DNA of 11,749 nucleotides from an uncultured Verrucomicrobiales bacterium (GTDB lineage: Bacteria > Verrucomicrobiota > Verrucomicrobiia > Verrucomicrobiales > Akkermansiaceae), in the NCBI GenBank assembly GCA_937952875.1, contig CALFDI010000090.1, positions 1-11,749 on the forward strand, given 5' to 3'. The position numbers and the translations under genes are program-made. Within the stretch, counting starts at the first letter, position 1. Each line of letters begins with the position of its first letter. Below the pieces are notes generated by a model. It did not search any database. It saw only the letters and a program-made list of their open reading frames with translations, and was not told the DNA's origin. Shown here in pieces: positions 1-6,345 of the stretch.

Positions 1-130
1 GATCTGCTACCACATCTTCCGCAAGAGTCCGGCCAAGAGTCTCGAGTAAAGGTAACTGTTCCACGCGAGACTGAGGTCTATGGTGGGAGATGATCTGGGC
101 AGCTTCTACCGGAGAGATGAGAGGGTTCAT
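1..130 (-). CDS. moeA: Molybdopterin molybdotransferase MoeA, N-terminal fragment (partial)
   Basis: MoeA inserts molybdate into adenylylated molybdopterin in the last step of molybdenum cofactor synthesis, in the cytoplasm. Reading the minus strand from the ATG at 130 gives 43 residues before the window edge: it begins MNPLISPVEAAQIIS and continues through LPLLETLGRTLAEDVVAD. This is the characteristic N-terminus of the MoeA family, with an 'L-S-x-x-E-A' opening and then 'V-x-L-x-x-a-x-G-R-x-L-A-e-D-V-x-A'. The start is supported by this alignment and by a G-rich stretch (GGGGGT) just upstream of the ATG. The gene is divergent from moaA, 78 bases away, which strengthens the assignment because both belong to the same pathway. 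The rest of the gene (normally about 400 codons) lies outside the window, so nothing can be said about its catalytic domains. Confidence 0.88.
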   Translation of the reverse strand, partial: MNPLISPVEAAQIISHHRPQSRVEQLPLLETLGRTLAEDVVAD

Positions 131-208
131 ATACCCCCAGAGAGAATCGCAAACTTGAGAAGATTCCTATTCCCAATTCCATATCTTGACGTTATTCAGA
201 CGGCATAA
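131..208. promoter_or_regulatory. Divergent moeA/moaA control region
   Basis: These 78 bases separate two divergently transcribed molybdenum-cofactor genes, so promoters for both probably lie here or just inside the neighbouring coding ends. I see no convincing sigma-70 pair. A TTGACG at 186-191 lies too close to the moaA start to serve it as a -35 box. A TTGAGA at 155-160 has no good -10 partner. No structure resembling the Moco riboswitch, which is much longer, fits in this space. The regulatory role is inferred from gene arrangement only. Confidence 0.4.
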
Positions 209-1216
209 ATGGCTGAGCAACTCACAGATCTTTCAGGCAGAGGACTTCAGGACCTCCGGATTTCTGTGACGGATCGCTGTAATTTCCGCTGCCGCTATTG
301 CATGCCGGTCGAGGTCTTTGGCTCGAATTATGCCTTTCTTCCACATGAGGAAATTCTTAGTTTTGAAGAAGTTACGCGCTTGGCAAAGGTATTTGTTCGC
401 TCTGGCGTGACGAAGTTACGCTTAACTGGTGGAGAGCCACTTTTGAGAAAGAATCTGTCAGTTCTCGTTTCTCAGCTCGCTAAGCTAGACGGCGTCACAG
501 ACATCGCGATGACGACGAATGGCGTGCTGCTACCGAAGTATGCGCAGGAGTTAAAAGATGCTGGCCTACACCGTGTGACTGTCAGTTTAGATTCACTCGA
601 TCCAGAAGTGTTCGCCTCAATGAATGGTGTGGGAGCTAAGCCAGAAAAAGTGATTGCAGGAATTAAGGCTGCTCTTGCAGTGGGACTCGGTGTTAAGATC
701 AATATGGTCGTCCAGAAGGGCGTGAATGAGTCTCAGATTCTCCCCATGGCAGAGGCCGCGCGTGAGTGGGGTGTGCCACTACGCTACATCGAGTATATGG
801 ACACGGGGAACGAGACATCGTGGGATCTGAGTCAGGTGGTAAGTGCTCGAGAGATTTTAGAGAAACTGGAAGAGCAGTATACGCTCGTTCCTGCTGCTGA
901 TCAGATGATTACAGAGACAGCATTGCGCTGGAGCTACAGTGACTCTAGTAGCGAAATTGGGATCATTGCATCTGTAACGAGACCGTTCTGCCGAGGCTGT
1001 GGCCGCATAAGGCTCTCTGCCAGTGGTGAACTTTACACCTGTCTATTCGCGACTAAGGGGCATACTATTAAAACTCTTCTCCGCGATGGTGGCACTGATG
1101 ATCAGCTGGCGCAGGATATTTCACAGCTATGGAGTCAACGCAATGACCGCTACTCCGAGGAGCGTGGAGAGTCCACGCGAGAGGGTAAAGTGGAGATGAG
1201 CTATATCGGTGGGTGA
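209..1216 (+). CDS. moaA: GTP 3',8-cyclase MoaA (radical SAM, molybdenum cofactor biosynthesis)
   Basis: MoaA converts GTP to (8S)-3',8-cyclo-7,8-dihydroguanosine 5'-triphosphate, the first committed step of molybdenum cofactor synthesis. It uses two [4Fe-4S] clusters. The 335-residue product has the full family length. The radical-SAM motif CxxxCxxC is at Cys24, Cys28 and Cys31, and the SAM-contacting 'TGGEPLL' is at 73-79. The second, GTP-binding cluster is marked by Cys261, Cys264 and Cys278 around the 'RIRLSASGELYTCLF' segment. The protein ends in the Gly-Gly dipeptide (334-335) needed for activity in characterised MoaA enzymes. Nothing key is missing. No clear Shine-Dalgarno precedes the ATG, but the N-terminus aligns naturally with the family. 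The neighbours are moeA (divergent) and a convergent Fe-S carrier operon whose last gene ends 5 bases away. Confidence 0.97.
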   Translation: MAEQLTDLSGRGLQDLRISVTDRCNFRCRYCMPVEVFGSNYAFLPHEEILSFEEVTRLAKVFVRSGVTKLRLTGGEPLLRKNLSVLVSQLAKLDGVTDIAMTTNGVLLPKYAQELKDAGLHRVTVSLDSLDPEVFASMNGVGAKPEKVIAGIKAALAVGLGVKINMVVQKGVNESQILPMAEAAREWGVPLRYIEYMDTGNETSWDLSQVVSAREILEKLEEQYTLVPAADQMITETALRWSYSDSSSEIGIIASVTRPFCRGCGRIRLSASGELYTCLFATKGHTIKTLLRDGGTDDQLAQDISQLWSQRNDRYSEERGESTREGKVEMSYIGG

Positions 1217-1221
1217 TGGCT

Positions 1222-1968
1222 CTAGTAGTCTAGCATCGGTAGCTCAGCAGAGACATTGTAGGTCTCTGTGAGAGAGACGCTAATCTTTTGTTTGTCCGGT
1301 GTGGACTGGAGACCTTTGACGATGGGAATAGCTGTGATGACAGCGATAGAGTCATCATTCATTACGTGCTCGTGAGTATGGATCACAGCGCAATAGCTAG
1401 GCACTTTTTTGAGGCTGATCGTATCGCCTTTGCTATAGAGGATCTTCTGATTCGATTTAGCGTTTGGCAGAATGTATTCGAGTATCAGGGGGAAAAGGCT
1501 AGCACTTCTCGCTTCGTCCGGACGTATGCTTGCTTGAGCTTTAATGAGTAATCCTTCAGTAACAAGGTCGTCTTCAGTTAGGTCTCGTATCTCAAGAATC
1601 TGGTAATCACCTTCGACGTAGTAGATCAGATCTTGTGTCTCGAATCCAGAGGTGAGCTGACGTTTCAGTAATGTATTCAGTTGCGTGCGAGCATCTGAAT
1701 CGATCGAAAGAAACTGTGAATACAGCGCGATAGGTCCTAATGAAACCCCTCTAGGTGCTTCAGAGGGCTTGTAGTGTGGAGAATGAGGGAGGCGATTTAA
1801 TTTACGTAAAATCTCGTAATTCTCTTCCTTTTCAGGATAGAGGAAGACTGCTCTCGAGGCTGACCACGTGAATGCGGCGAAGCATGCAGCAAGACCGATC
1901 GCCACAGACCACCAGAACCACGGCGTGCGGAACTTGGGGGTATCTGAGTAGTCTCGGTAGTGAGGCAC
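1222..1968 (-). CDS. Unrecognised single-pass membrane protein, last gene of the Fe-S carrier operon
   Basis: I do not recognise this 248-residue protein. A short basic, polar N-terminus precedes one hydrophobic segment at about residues 17-38 (starting WFWWSVAIGLAACFAAFTW). This suggests a signal anchor with the remaining ~210 residues outside the cytoplasmic membrane. Just after the helix comes 'RAVFLYPEKEENYEILRKLNRLP', which looks like a juxtamembrane conserved block. The remainder is mixed alpha/beta, with a His-rich patch 'HTHEHV' at 197-202 and one Cys at 193 before it. Translation starts at a GTG; no ATG occurs in frame until residue 203, and no strong Shine-Dalgarno is visible. It lies 21 bases behind the A-type carrier gene on the same strand, so co-transcription with mrp is likely. 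A link to Fe-S metabolism is guilt by association only. Confidence 0.75.
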   Translation of the reverse strand: MPHYRDYSDTPKFRTPWFWWSVAIGLAACFAAFTWSASRAVFLYPEKEENYEILRKLNRLPHSPHYKPSEAPRGVSLGPIALYSQFLSIDSDARTQLNTLLKRQLTSGFETQDLIYYVEGDYQILEIRDLTEDDLVTEGLLIKAQASIRPDEARSASLFPLILEYILPNAKSNQKILYSKGDTISLKKVPSYCAVIHTHEHVMNDDSIAVITAIPIVKGLQSTPDKQKISVSLTETYNVSAELPMLDY

Positions 1969-1989
1969 AGCGTTCGAGGTGAATGGGTA

Positions 1990-2379
1990 TTACTCCTTAC
2001 AGGCGATGCCATCGAGTTCAGGATTATACTCAGAGTTCTCGGACTCTGCCTGTGTCTCGAATGATGTGCCACAGCCGCATGAGCGGGCCGCATTTGGATT
2101 TGTGATTTTAAAGCCTGCGTCTGAGAGGGCGTCTGAGTAATCCAGTTGGCAGCCTGCAAGCTTATCGATGGAATCTGCGGCTAGGTAGACTGGAGCATCG
2201 TCATGCTGGACGGTGATGTCTCCTTCTTCAGAGGTGCAGATCTGCATGGTGTATTGCCAGCCAGCGCAGCCGCCACGGCGCACACCGAGACGTAGACCAG
2301 TGCCTGCCGGTGCGGACTTTTCTTGGAGCGTCTTTTTTAAAGCCTGGCTCGCAGATGGGGTGATAATCAGTTCAGTCAT
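1990..2379 (-). CDS. A-type iron-sulfur carrier protein (IscA/ErpA/HesB family)
   Basis: A-type carriers receive Fe-S clusters from scaffolds and pass them to apo-enzymes in the cytoplasm. The 129-residue product shows the diagnostic three-cysteine pattern: Cys38 in 'RRGGCAGWQY', and Cys101 and Cys103 in 'SCGCGTSF'. The opening 'ITPSASQALKKTL' is also typical of the family. It is somewhat longer than the usual 105-120 residues because of an acidic tail after the CGCG motif. That tail is rich in Glu, Asn and Ser and carries an additional Cys127 in 'DGIACKE'. The ATG lies 9 bases after the mrp stop codon, so the two are almost certainly translated from one message. Whether it is the IscA-, ErpA- or SufA-like paralogue cannot be decided from sequence alone. 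Confidence 0.95.
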   Translation of the reverse strand: MTELIITPSASQALKKTLQEKSAPAGTGLRLGVRRGGCAGWQYTMQICTSEEGDITVQHDDAPVYLAADSIDKLAGCQLDYSDALSDAGFKITNPNAARSCGCGTSFETQAESENSEYNPELDGIACKE

Positions 2380-2388
2380 GCGATGAGT

Positions 2389-3438
2389 CTAGCTGTTCAC
2401 GATCTTATCTGCAAGCTGCTGTGCAACACCTGCGAAGGCGGCGCTCGTATTCGATTCAGCGTTTGGAGCTAAAGCGATGGGGAGGCCAGTGTCTCCGCCT
2501 GTGCGGACCGGTGGATCGAGCGGGATCTGGGCGAGTAGAGGCACTTTCAGGCGCTTTGCCTCTGCTGCACCGCCGCCTTCGCCGAAGATGTAGTATTTCT
2601 TCCCGTGGTCACATTCGAACCATGCCATATTTTCGATCAAGCCCATGATCGGCACATTGACCTTAGAGAACATGGTGATGGCCTTCCGCGCATCTGTCAG
2701 AGCGACTTCTTGCGGAGTGGTGACGATGACCGCGCCTTCTAGAGCAACAGTCTGGACAATCGTAAGCTGAATATCTCCTGTGCCTGGTGGCAGGTCTAGA
2801 ATGAGAACGTCGACGTTATCCCACGCGACTTGGCGGAGGAATTGCTGAATGTAGCGTGTCGCGAGTGGACCACGGACGATGACCGGAGATTGATCATCTA
2901 GGAGGAAGCCCATAGACATCAGCTGAATGCCATGAGCGACGATTGGAATGATTTCATCGTTCTCGTTCGCGTTCGGTTTCGCATCTGTGACGCCGAACAT
3001 CATAGCGATCGATGGGCCGTAGAGGTCGCAGTCACAGAGGGCTACACGAAGGCCTTGCTGAGAGAGTGAGAGGGCGAGATTCGCCGCAACGGTGGACTTG
3101 CCCACGCCTCCTTTTCCGGAGCCGACTGCGATGACTTTCTTCACTCCCGGTATGGAGGATGTGCCTGATGAGCTATCGTTCGATGCAGCGGCAGCGTCTT
3201 TGACATTGATCGTCACAGTCACGAGCCCAACGCCGGAGAGTTTATTGAGAGCGTCCTGTGAATCTTTATAGATCTGCTGAGGAACTTTTTCATCCTTCGT
3301 CTGGATATCCATCGTTACGGTCACATCGGTGCCGTCTGTCTGAATGTCCTTCACGAGTCCAAAGGAGACTATGTCACGGGAAAAACCTGGATACTTGACT
3401 GTGGCGAGCGCGGCGCGGATATCGTCTTGAGAAAGCAT
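2389..3438 (-). CDS. mrp: Mrp/ApbC-type P-loop iron-sulfur cluster carrier ATPase
   Basis: Members of the Mrp/NBP35 family bind and transfer Fe-S clusters in an ATP-dependent manner. Domain order in the 349 residues: an N-terminal MIP18/DUF59-like domain (about 1-82), a Ser/Ala-rich linker (83-96), then a MinD-like P-loop domain. The deviant Walker A is 'GSGKGGVGKS' at 106-115, with the family signature 'DCDLYGPS' at 136-143 and Walker B 'VLILDLPPGTGD' at 211-222. The usual CxxC cluster-binding motif is incomplete: after 'ENMAWFEC' (Cys276) the sequence runs Asp-His-Gly, so the second Cys is absent although the following 'IFGEGGG' is intact. It is the first gene of the minus-strand operon with the A-type carrier and the membrane protein. 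No strong Shine-Dalgarno is seen. The family assignment is firm; actual cluster binding is less sure because of the missing Cys. Confidence 0.95.
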   Translation of the reverse strand: MLSQDDIRAALATVKYPGFSRDIVSFGLVKDIQTDGTDVTVTMDIQTKDEKVPQQIYKDSQDALNKLSGVGLVTVTINVKDAAAASNDSSSGTSSIPGVKKVIAVGSGKGGVGKSTVAANLALSLSQQGLRVALCDCDLYGPSIAMMFGVTDAKPNANENDEIIPIVAHGIQLMSMGFLLDDQSPVIVRGPLATRYIQQFLRQVAWDNVDVLILDLPPGTGDIQLTIVQTVALEGAVIVTTPQEVALTDARKAITMFSKVNVPIMGLIENMAWFECDHGKKYYIFGEGGGAAEAKRLKVPLLAQIPLDPPVRTGGDTGLPIALAPNAESNTSAAFAGVAQQLADKIVNS

Positions 3439-3527
3439 TTACTGGATAGGTAAGTCAGATCGTGAATTTGTCGATGCTGGATATTCGGCATTGAGTCAGA
3501 TGCCGTGAGACTGTTTCATAGCGGCTA
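3439..3527. promoter_or_regulatory. Divergent mrp/holA control region
   Basis: These 89 bases lie between divergently transcribed genes and should hold promoters for both. For holA, a weak candidate pair is TTGAGT at 3491-3496 and TTTCAT at 3514-3519 with a 17-base spacer, each matching 4 of 6 consensus positions. It would start transcription almost at the ATG. No better candidate is visible for mrp. The region also contains a perfect 6-base inverted repeat, listed separately. The promoter role is inferred from arrangement. Confidence 0.4.
3486..3505. repeat. Perfect inverted repeat CGGCAT-N8-ATGCCG
   Basis: CGGCAT (3486-3491) and ATGCCG (3500-3505) are exact reverse complements separated by 8 bases, TGAGTCAG. 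It sits roughly 20-40 bases before the holA start, inside the mrp/holA divergent gap, and overlaps the only weak -35 candidate for holA. It may be an operator half-site pair or simply chance. It is not followed by a T-run, so it is not a terminator. Confidence 0.45.
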
Positions 3528-4628
3528 ATGGCAGGTGAGATTCATGCAGTGCTAGGCACGGACGAGGCAGTCGTCGCTGAAAAGGCGATGAAACTGTTCG
3601 AGAAAGTGAAACCTGAAGGGGGAGATGACTTCGCAAATGAGATCATCGATGGCACAGCTGCGAACAGTGAAGAGGCTTACGAAATCTGCAAAGCAGTCAT
3701 TCAAGCCCTGCAAACACTGCCTTTTTTCGGTGGAAATAAAGTAGTCTGGCTCAAAAATGCCAACTTTCTCTCAGAAGATCGCACGGGGAAAGCTGAGATG
3801 ACTCAGAACGGGATCGAGGCTCTTCTCGATGTTCTAAAAGACGGACTCGCTGACGATGTGATATTTCTCCTGAGCGCGAGCAGTATTTCTAAAGTCCGCC
3901 GCTTTTATAAATACCTCGCTTCTAACGCGAATCTACAGGTCCACGATAAAATCGATACGAGTAAGGCGGGCTGGGAAGATCAAGTGCGCCGCCTCGTGGA
4001 AAAGCAGGCGACCCGCCTCGGGCTGACCTTTCACCCCGATGCCCTCGAGTTATTCGTGATGCAGGTGGGGGAAGATACACGCCAGATTCGCTCTGAACTC
4101 GAAAAGCTCGACCTCCATCTCGGAACGGAACAGCGCGAGATCGGCATCGAGCTAGTGCGCACGATGGTGCCTCTGAGCCGTGAGGGCGTTATTTTTGAAA
4201 TCGGTCGGGCGATCGAAGCGGGTGATGGCCTGCGTGCGATGGATCTGATCGATCAGAGAATGGAGCTAGATGAGAAATCTGCGATCAGCATCATGCGCGC
4301 AGCGATCATCCCGACGATGCGGAATCTTTTTATGGCGAAGGTCGTCATGAGCGAGGGCAGCGGAGGATCTTTCGCTAGCTGTCTGAAGAGTCTCCCGAAA
4401 CGATTTCAAGATTCCCTGCCGAGAACAAAAGCGGGGAAAGTCAATACCTGGGGCCTACAGCAGGCCGCGAACAAGGTCGGAAAATTCTCTCTTCCTCAGT
4501 TAAAACGCGCCATGGCAAGTTGCCTCAAGGCGGATGAGGCTCTAGTCACGACGGGCTTAGATCATCAGATGATATTACATCGCCTCATTACGGAGCTAGT
4601 CATGATCAATGCTCCATCGAATCGATAA
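3528..4628 (+). CDS. holA: DNA polymerase III subunit delta
   Basis: The delta subunit opens the beta sliding clamp and is part of the clamp-loader complex at the replication fork. The 366-residue product is near the usual family length (about 330-350). The clearest signature is 'ALQTLPFFGGNKVVWLKNANFL' near residues 60-82, matching the conserved 'L-x-x-x-p-F-F-g-x-x-k-l-V-x-l-x-n-a' segment of HolA. Later come 'DDVIFLLSASSISKVRRFYKYL' and 'LGLTFHPDALELFVMQVGEDTRQIRSELEKL', corresponding to the AAA+-like domains I-II. The C-terminal part (about 215-366) is the helical collar domain. As expected for delta, there is no Walker A P-loop. No Shine-Dalgarno is evident before the ATG. The TSUP gene begins one base after its stop, or overlaps it if an upstream ATG is used. 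Confidence 0.93.
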   Translation: MAGEIHAVLGTDEAVVAEKAMKLFEKVKPEGGDDFANEIIDGTAANSEEAYEICKAVIQALQTLPFFGGNKVVWLKNANFLSEDRTGKAEMTQNGIEALLDVLKDGLADDVIFLLSASSISKVRRFYKYLASNANLQVHDKIDTSKAGWEDQVRRLVEKQATRLGLTFHPDALELFVMQVGEDTRQIRSELEKLDLHLGTEQREIGIELVRTMVPLSREGVIFEIGRAIEAGDGLRAMDLIDQRMELDEKSAISIMRAAIIPTMRNLFMAKVVMSEGSGGSFASCLKSLPKRFQDSLPRTKAGKVNTWGLQQAANKVGKFSLPQLKRAMASCLKADEALVTTGLDHQMILHRLITELVMINAPSNR

Positions 4629-4629
4629 T

Positions 4630-4989
4630 ATGATCATCGTCTATTCACTCCTCATCGGAGCCGCAGCAGGACTGTTGGGGGCGCTCCTCGGTGTCGGCGG
4701 AGGTCTCCTCATGGTGCCTGCCTTTGTGCTGATTTTAAAAATGGATACCAAAGCTGCCATCATGACCTCCATGGCGGTGATCGTCGTGACCTCTTTATCC
4801 GCGACCATTAATAATGCGACGGGGAAGGGGAGCCTGATTGACTGGCGCATCGCTCTGGTTACAGGGCTCGCTGCAGCGACGGCGGCTTGGTTCGGAGCTG
4901 ACCTCATGAAGACGATGAGTAATCAGACACTGACCAAAATGTTCGGAGTGATCCTCATCGTAGCAGGTGTGCGAGCACTCATGAAGTAG
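4630..4989 (+). CDS. Half-size TSUP family permease (sulfite exporter TauE/SafE-like)
   Basis: This is a 119-residue, very hydrophobic protein with about four predicted transmembrane segments. Near the N-terminus it has the glycine-rich signature of the TSUP (TauE/SafE, formerly DUF81) family: 'GAAAGLLGALLGVGGGLLMVP'. Full TSUP proteins are about 250 residues with two such halves; here only one half is present, so it would need to dimerise. Short family members of this size occur naturally. I chose the ATG at 4630 because it places the first helix at the N-terminus and lies one base after the holA stop, favouring translational coupling. An ATG at 4609 (126 residues) would overlap holA and has a GGAG 13 bases upstream, so it remains possible. 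The substrate (sulfite, sulfonates or other organic anions) cannot be deduced. Confidence 0.85.
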   Translation: MIIVYSLLIGAAAGLLGALLGVGGGLLMVPAFVLILKMDTKAAIMTSMAVIVVTSLSATINNATGKGSLIDWRIALVTGLAAATAAWFGADLMKTMSNQTLTKMFGVILIVAGVRALMK

Positions 4990-5119
4990 CCGATACAGCT
5001 GATACCAGATCTCTAGTGTATTTTTTAAAAATGGGAGCCCATTGAAGGAAAGACGCTTGCCGGTGAGAATCTGCGAATAAAGGTGTGGCGCGTTTGCGTC
5101 CTTTCGTTAACCTCTGCCT
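4990..5119. other. Intergenic gap before the N-acetylglutamate synthase gene
   Basis: These 130 bases are non-coding as far as I can tell. They contain an A/T tract (TTTTTTAAAAA, about 5020-5030) and an adjoining short palindrome ATGGGAGCCCAT (5031-5042). A weak promoter-like pair, TTGAAG at 5042-5047 and GAGAAT at 5065-5070 with a 17-base spacer, could drive the downstream gene. Both hexamers match only 4 of 6 consensus positions. No convincing rho-independent terminator for the holA/TSUP unit is present. Confidence 0.35.
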
Positions 5120-6190
5120 GTGTCTAACGCAGTCGATGTCAGAGGAGTGCTTCAATATGTGCCGCAGTTCAGCGGGCGCACATTTGTGGTTTTGATCGAT
5201 GATGGGGCGATCCCAGAAATGGCTGTCGCGGAGATATTGCTCGATATTTTATCCCTACAGCGTGTCGGTGTGCGTCTCGCCATCGGAGCACTGAGCGGAG
5301 ATGTGAATGAACTCGTCGATTGGGCTACCGAGATCGAGTTAAAAGCCGCGAAGCCCGTAGCATCTCTCGATGCAGAACGCGTGAATGAAATCTTAGCTCG
5401 CGGACAAGCTGCTCTCTTCAATGCGGTCGAGGTCGATCCTCTAGGGTCTGAAGTAGCTGACTTTTCGAAAGCACTAGATGCCAGTAAGCTTGTTCTCCTG
5501 AGGGATGGTCAACCTGTGACTTTGAATGGTGCACCCGTGCCAGCTGTTCTGAAGTCTGAGATTTCTGGCCTAGCTGATCAGGGTGACTTACTGGGTGTGG
5601 AGTATTTGAATAAAGCCGCCGATGTGTGTGCTCGCGGTATTCCCCGTGTGCACTTGCTCGATGGTTGCCACCAAGGTGTGTTAGTAGAAGAGCTTTTTTC
5701 CACGGAAGGTGTCGGCACGATGGTCTATGTTGATAGCTACCTCGAGACTCGATCGCTCCGTGAAGAAGATATTCCTGAGCTCTTAGCCATGATCGGTCGC
5801 ACTGTCCGCGCGACGTGGTTGGTGCCGAGGAACTATGAAGACATTCGTGAAAAGATGCAGGACTACATCGTTCTCACCGTTGATGATACAGTCGTCGGCT
5901 GCGTGGCTCTCCATAGTTACGAAGAGGAAAATGTAGCGGAACTCGCATGTCTCTACGTGAAGCAGACTCATGAGGGGAGTGGCTATGGACGCCTGCTAGC
6001 AGAAGCCGCGACAGCAGAAGCACGCGAGCGCCAAGTGAAACGCGTCATCGCTCTTTCCACAAAGGCGGCGAGCTTTTTTCAAAACCACATGGGATGGCGG
6101 GAACTCGATCCACAAATGCTACCAGCTAAGCGGTATAAGCAGTGGCAGGAGAGTCAGCGTGGCAGCTTTGTCTTTGGGCTCGATTTATAG
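5120..6190 (+). CDS. argA: N-acetylglutamate synthase, ArgA type with reduced kinase-like domain
   Basis: ArgA acetylates glutamate with acetyl-CoA, the first step of arginine biosynthesis. The 356-residue product has two parts. Residues about 1-205 correspond to an amino-acid-kinase (AAK) fold, recognisable from 'LQYVPQFSGRTFVVLIDDGAI' at the start and 'RVHLLDGCHQGVLVEELFSTEGVGT' (176-200) at the end. Residues about 207-356 are a GNAT acetyltransferase domain: 'AELACLYV' (273-280), the acetyl-CoA loop 'HEGSGYGRLL' (284-292), and a 'YKQWQESQRGSFVF' end typical of ArgA. The AAK part is roughly 90 residues shorter than in E. coli-type ArgA (about 440 residues in all). The Lys and Gly-Gly of its first strand are replaced by 'LIDDGA', so nucleotide binding is unlikely. 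Translation starts at GTG without a clear Shine-Dalgarno. It may be constitutive or differently controlled by arginine. Confidence 0.85.
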   Translation: MSNAVDVRGVLQYVPQFSGRTFVVLIDDGAIPEMAVAEILLDILSLQRVGVRLAIGALSGDVNELVDWATEIELKAAKPVASLDAERVNEILARGQAALFNAVEVDPLGSEVADFSKALDASKLVLLRDGQPVTLNGAPVPAVLKSEISGLADQGDLLGVEYLNKAADVCARGIPRVHLLDGCHQGVLVEELFSTEGVGTMVYVDSYLETRSLREEDIPELLAMIGRTVRATWLVPRNYEDIREKMQDYIVLTVDDTVVGCVALHSYEEENVAELACLYVKQTHEGSGYGRLLAEAATAEARERQVKRVIALSTKAASFFQNHMGWRELDPQMLPAKRYKQWQESQRGSFVFGLDL

Positions 6191-6345
6191 AATAGTATCA
6201 GACTTGCTTCATGCGGAGAAGTTAGGCGATTGGTCTGGATTCTGGGCTCCGACGACTGCGAGGAGTGTGGCTTTATATGTTGCTATGAAACCCATAGTAG
6301 AAATGAGCATCGAAACCGCCAACTCGCAAGTAATCGATTAACCCA
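6191..6345. other. 155-base gap between argA and cdaA
   Basis: No feature is assigned with confidence here. Both strands carry small open frames. The plus strand has a frame running through the end of argA to 6341. The minus strand has a 33-codon ATG frame from 6310 down to 6209 whose translation starts MLISTMGFIATYKATLLAVV. Neither has a Shine-Dalgarno or a recognisable relative. The promoter of cdaA, if it is not co-transcribed with argA, should lie here, but no good sigma-70 pair is visible. Confidence 0.4.

Noticed and set aside
186..191. TTGACG as a -35 box for moaA
   Set aside because: A -10 box at normal spacing would fall on the start codon itself.
131..208. Molybdenum-cofactor riboswitch before moaA
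   Set aside because: The gap is 78 bases, much shorter than the known Moco RNA motif, and no suitable paired structure is apparent.
1288..1551. 87-residue plus-strand frame
   Set aside because: It lies wholly inside the minus-strand membrane-protein gene, its translation has no recognisable domain, and the minus frame has a clear membrane-protein layout.
1797..2159. 120-residue minus-strand frame across the A-type carrier and membrane protein genes
   Set aside because: It overlaps the Fe-S carrier's conserved CGCG region in another frame. The translation is Ser/Thr/Arg/Gln-rich without structure, as expected of an out-of-frame shadow.
5031..5042. Palindrome ATGGGAGCCCAT after the TSUP gene as a terminator
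   Set aside because: The stem is only 4-5 pairs and on the plus strand it is not followed by a T-run. The T-run lies on its other side and would only serve a minus-strand transcript, for which there is no gene.
6159..6341. 60-residue plus-strand frame overlapping the end of argA
   Set aside because: It overlaps the conserved ArgA C-terminus, has no ribosome binding site and resembles nothing I know. Kept only as a remark on the gap.
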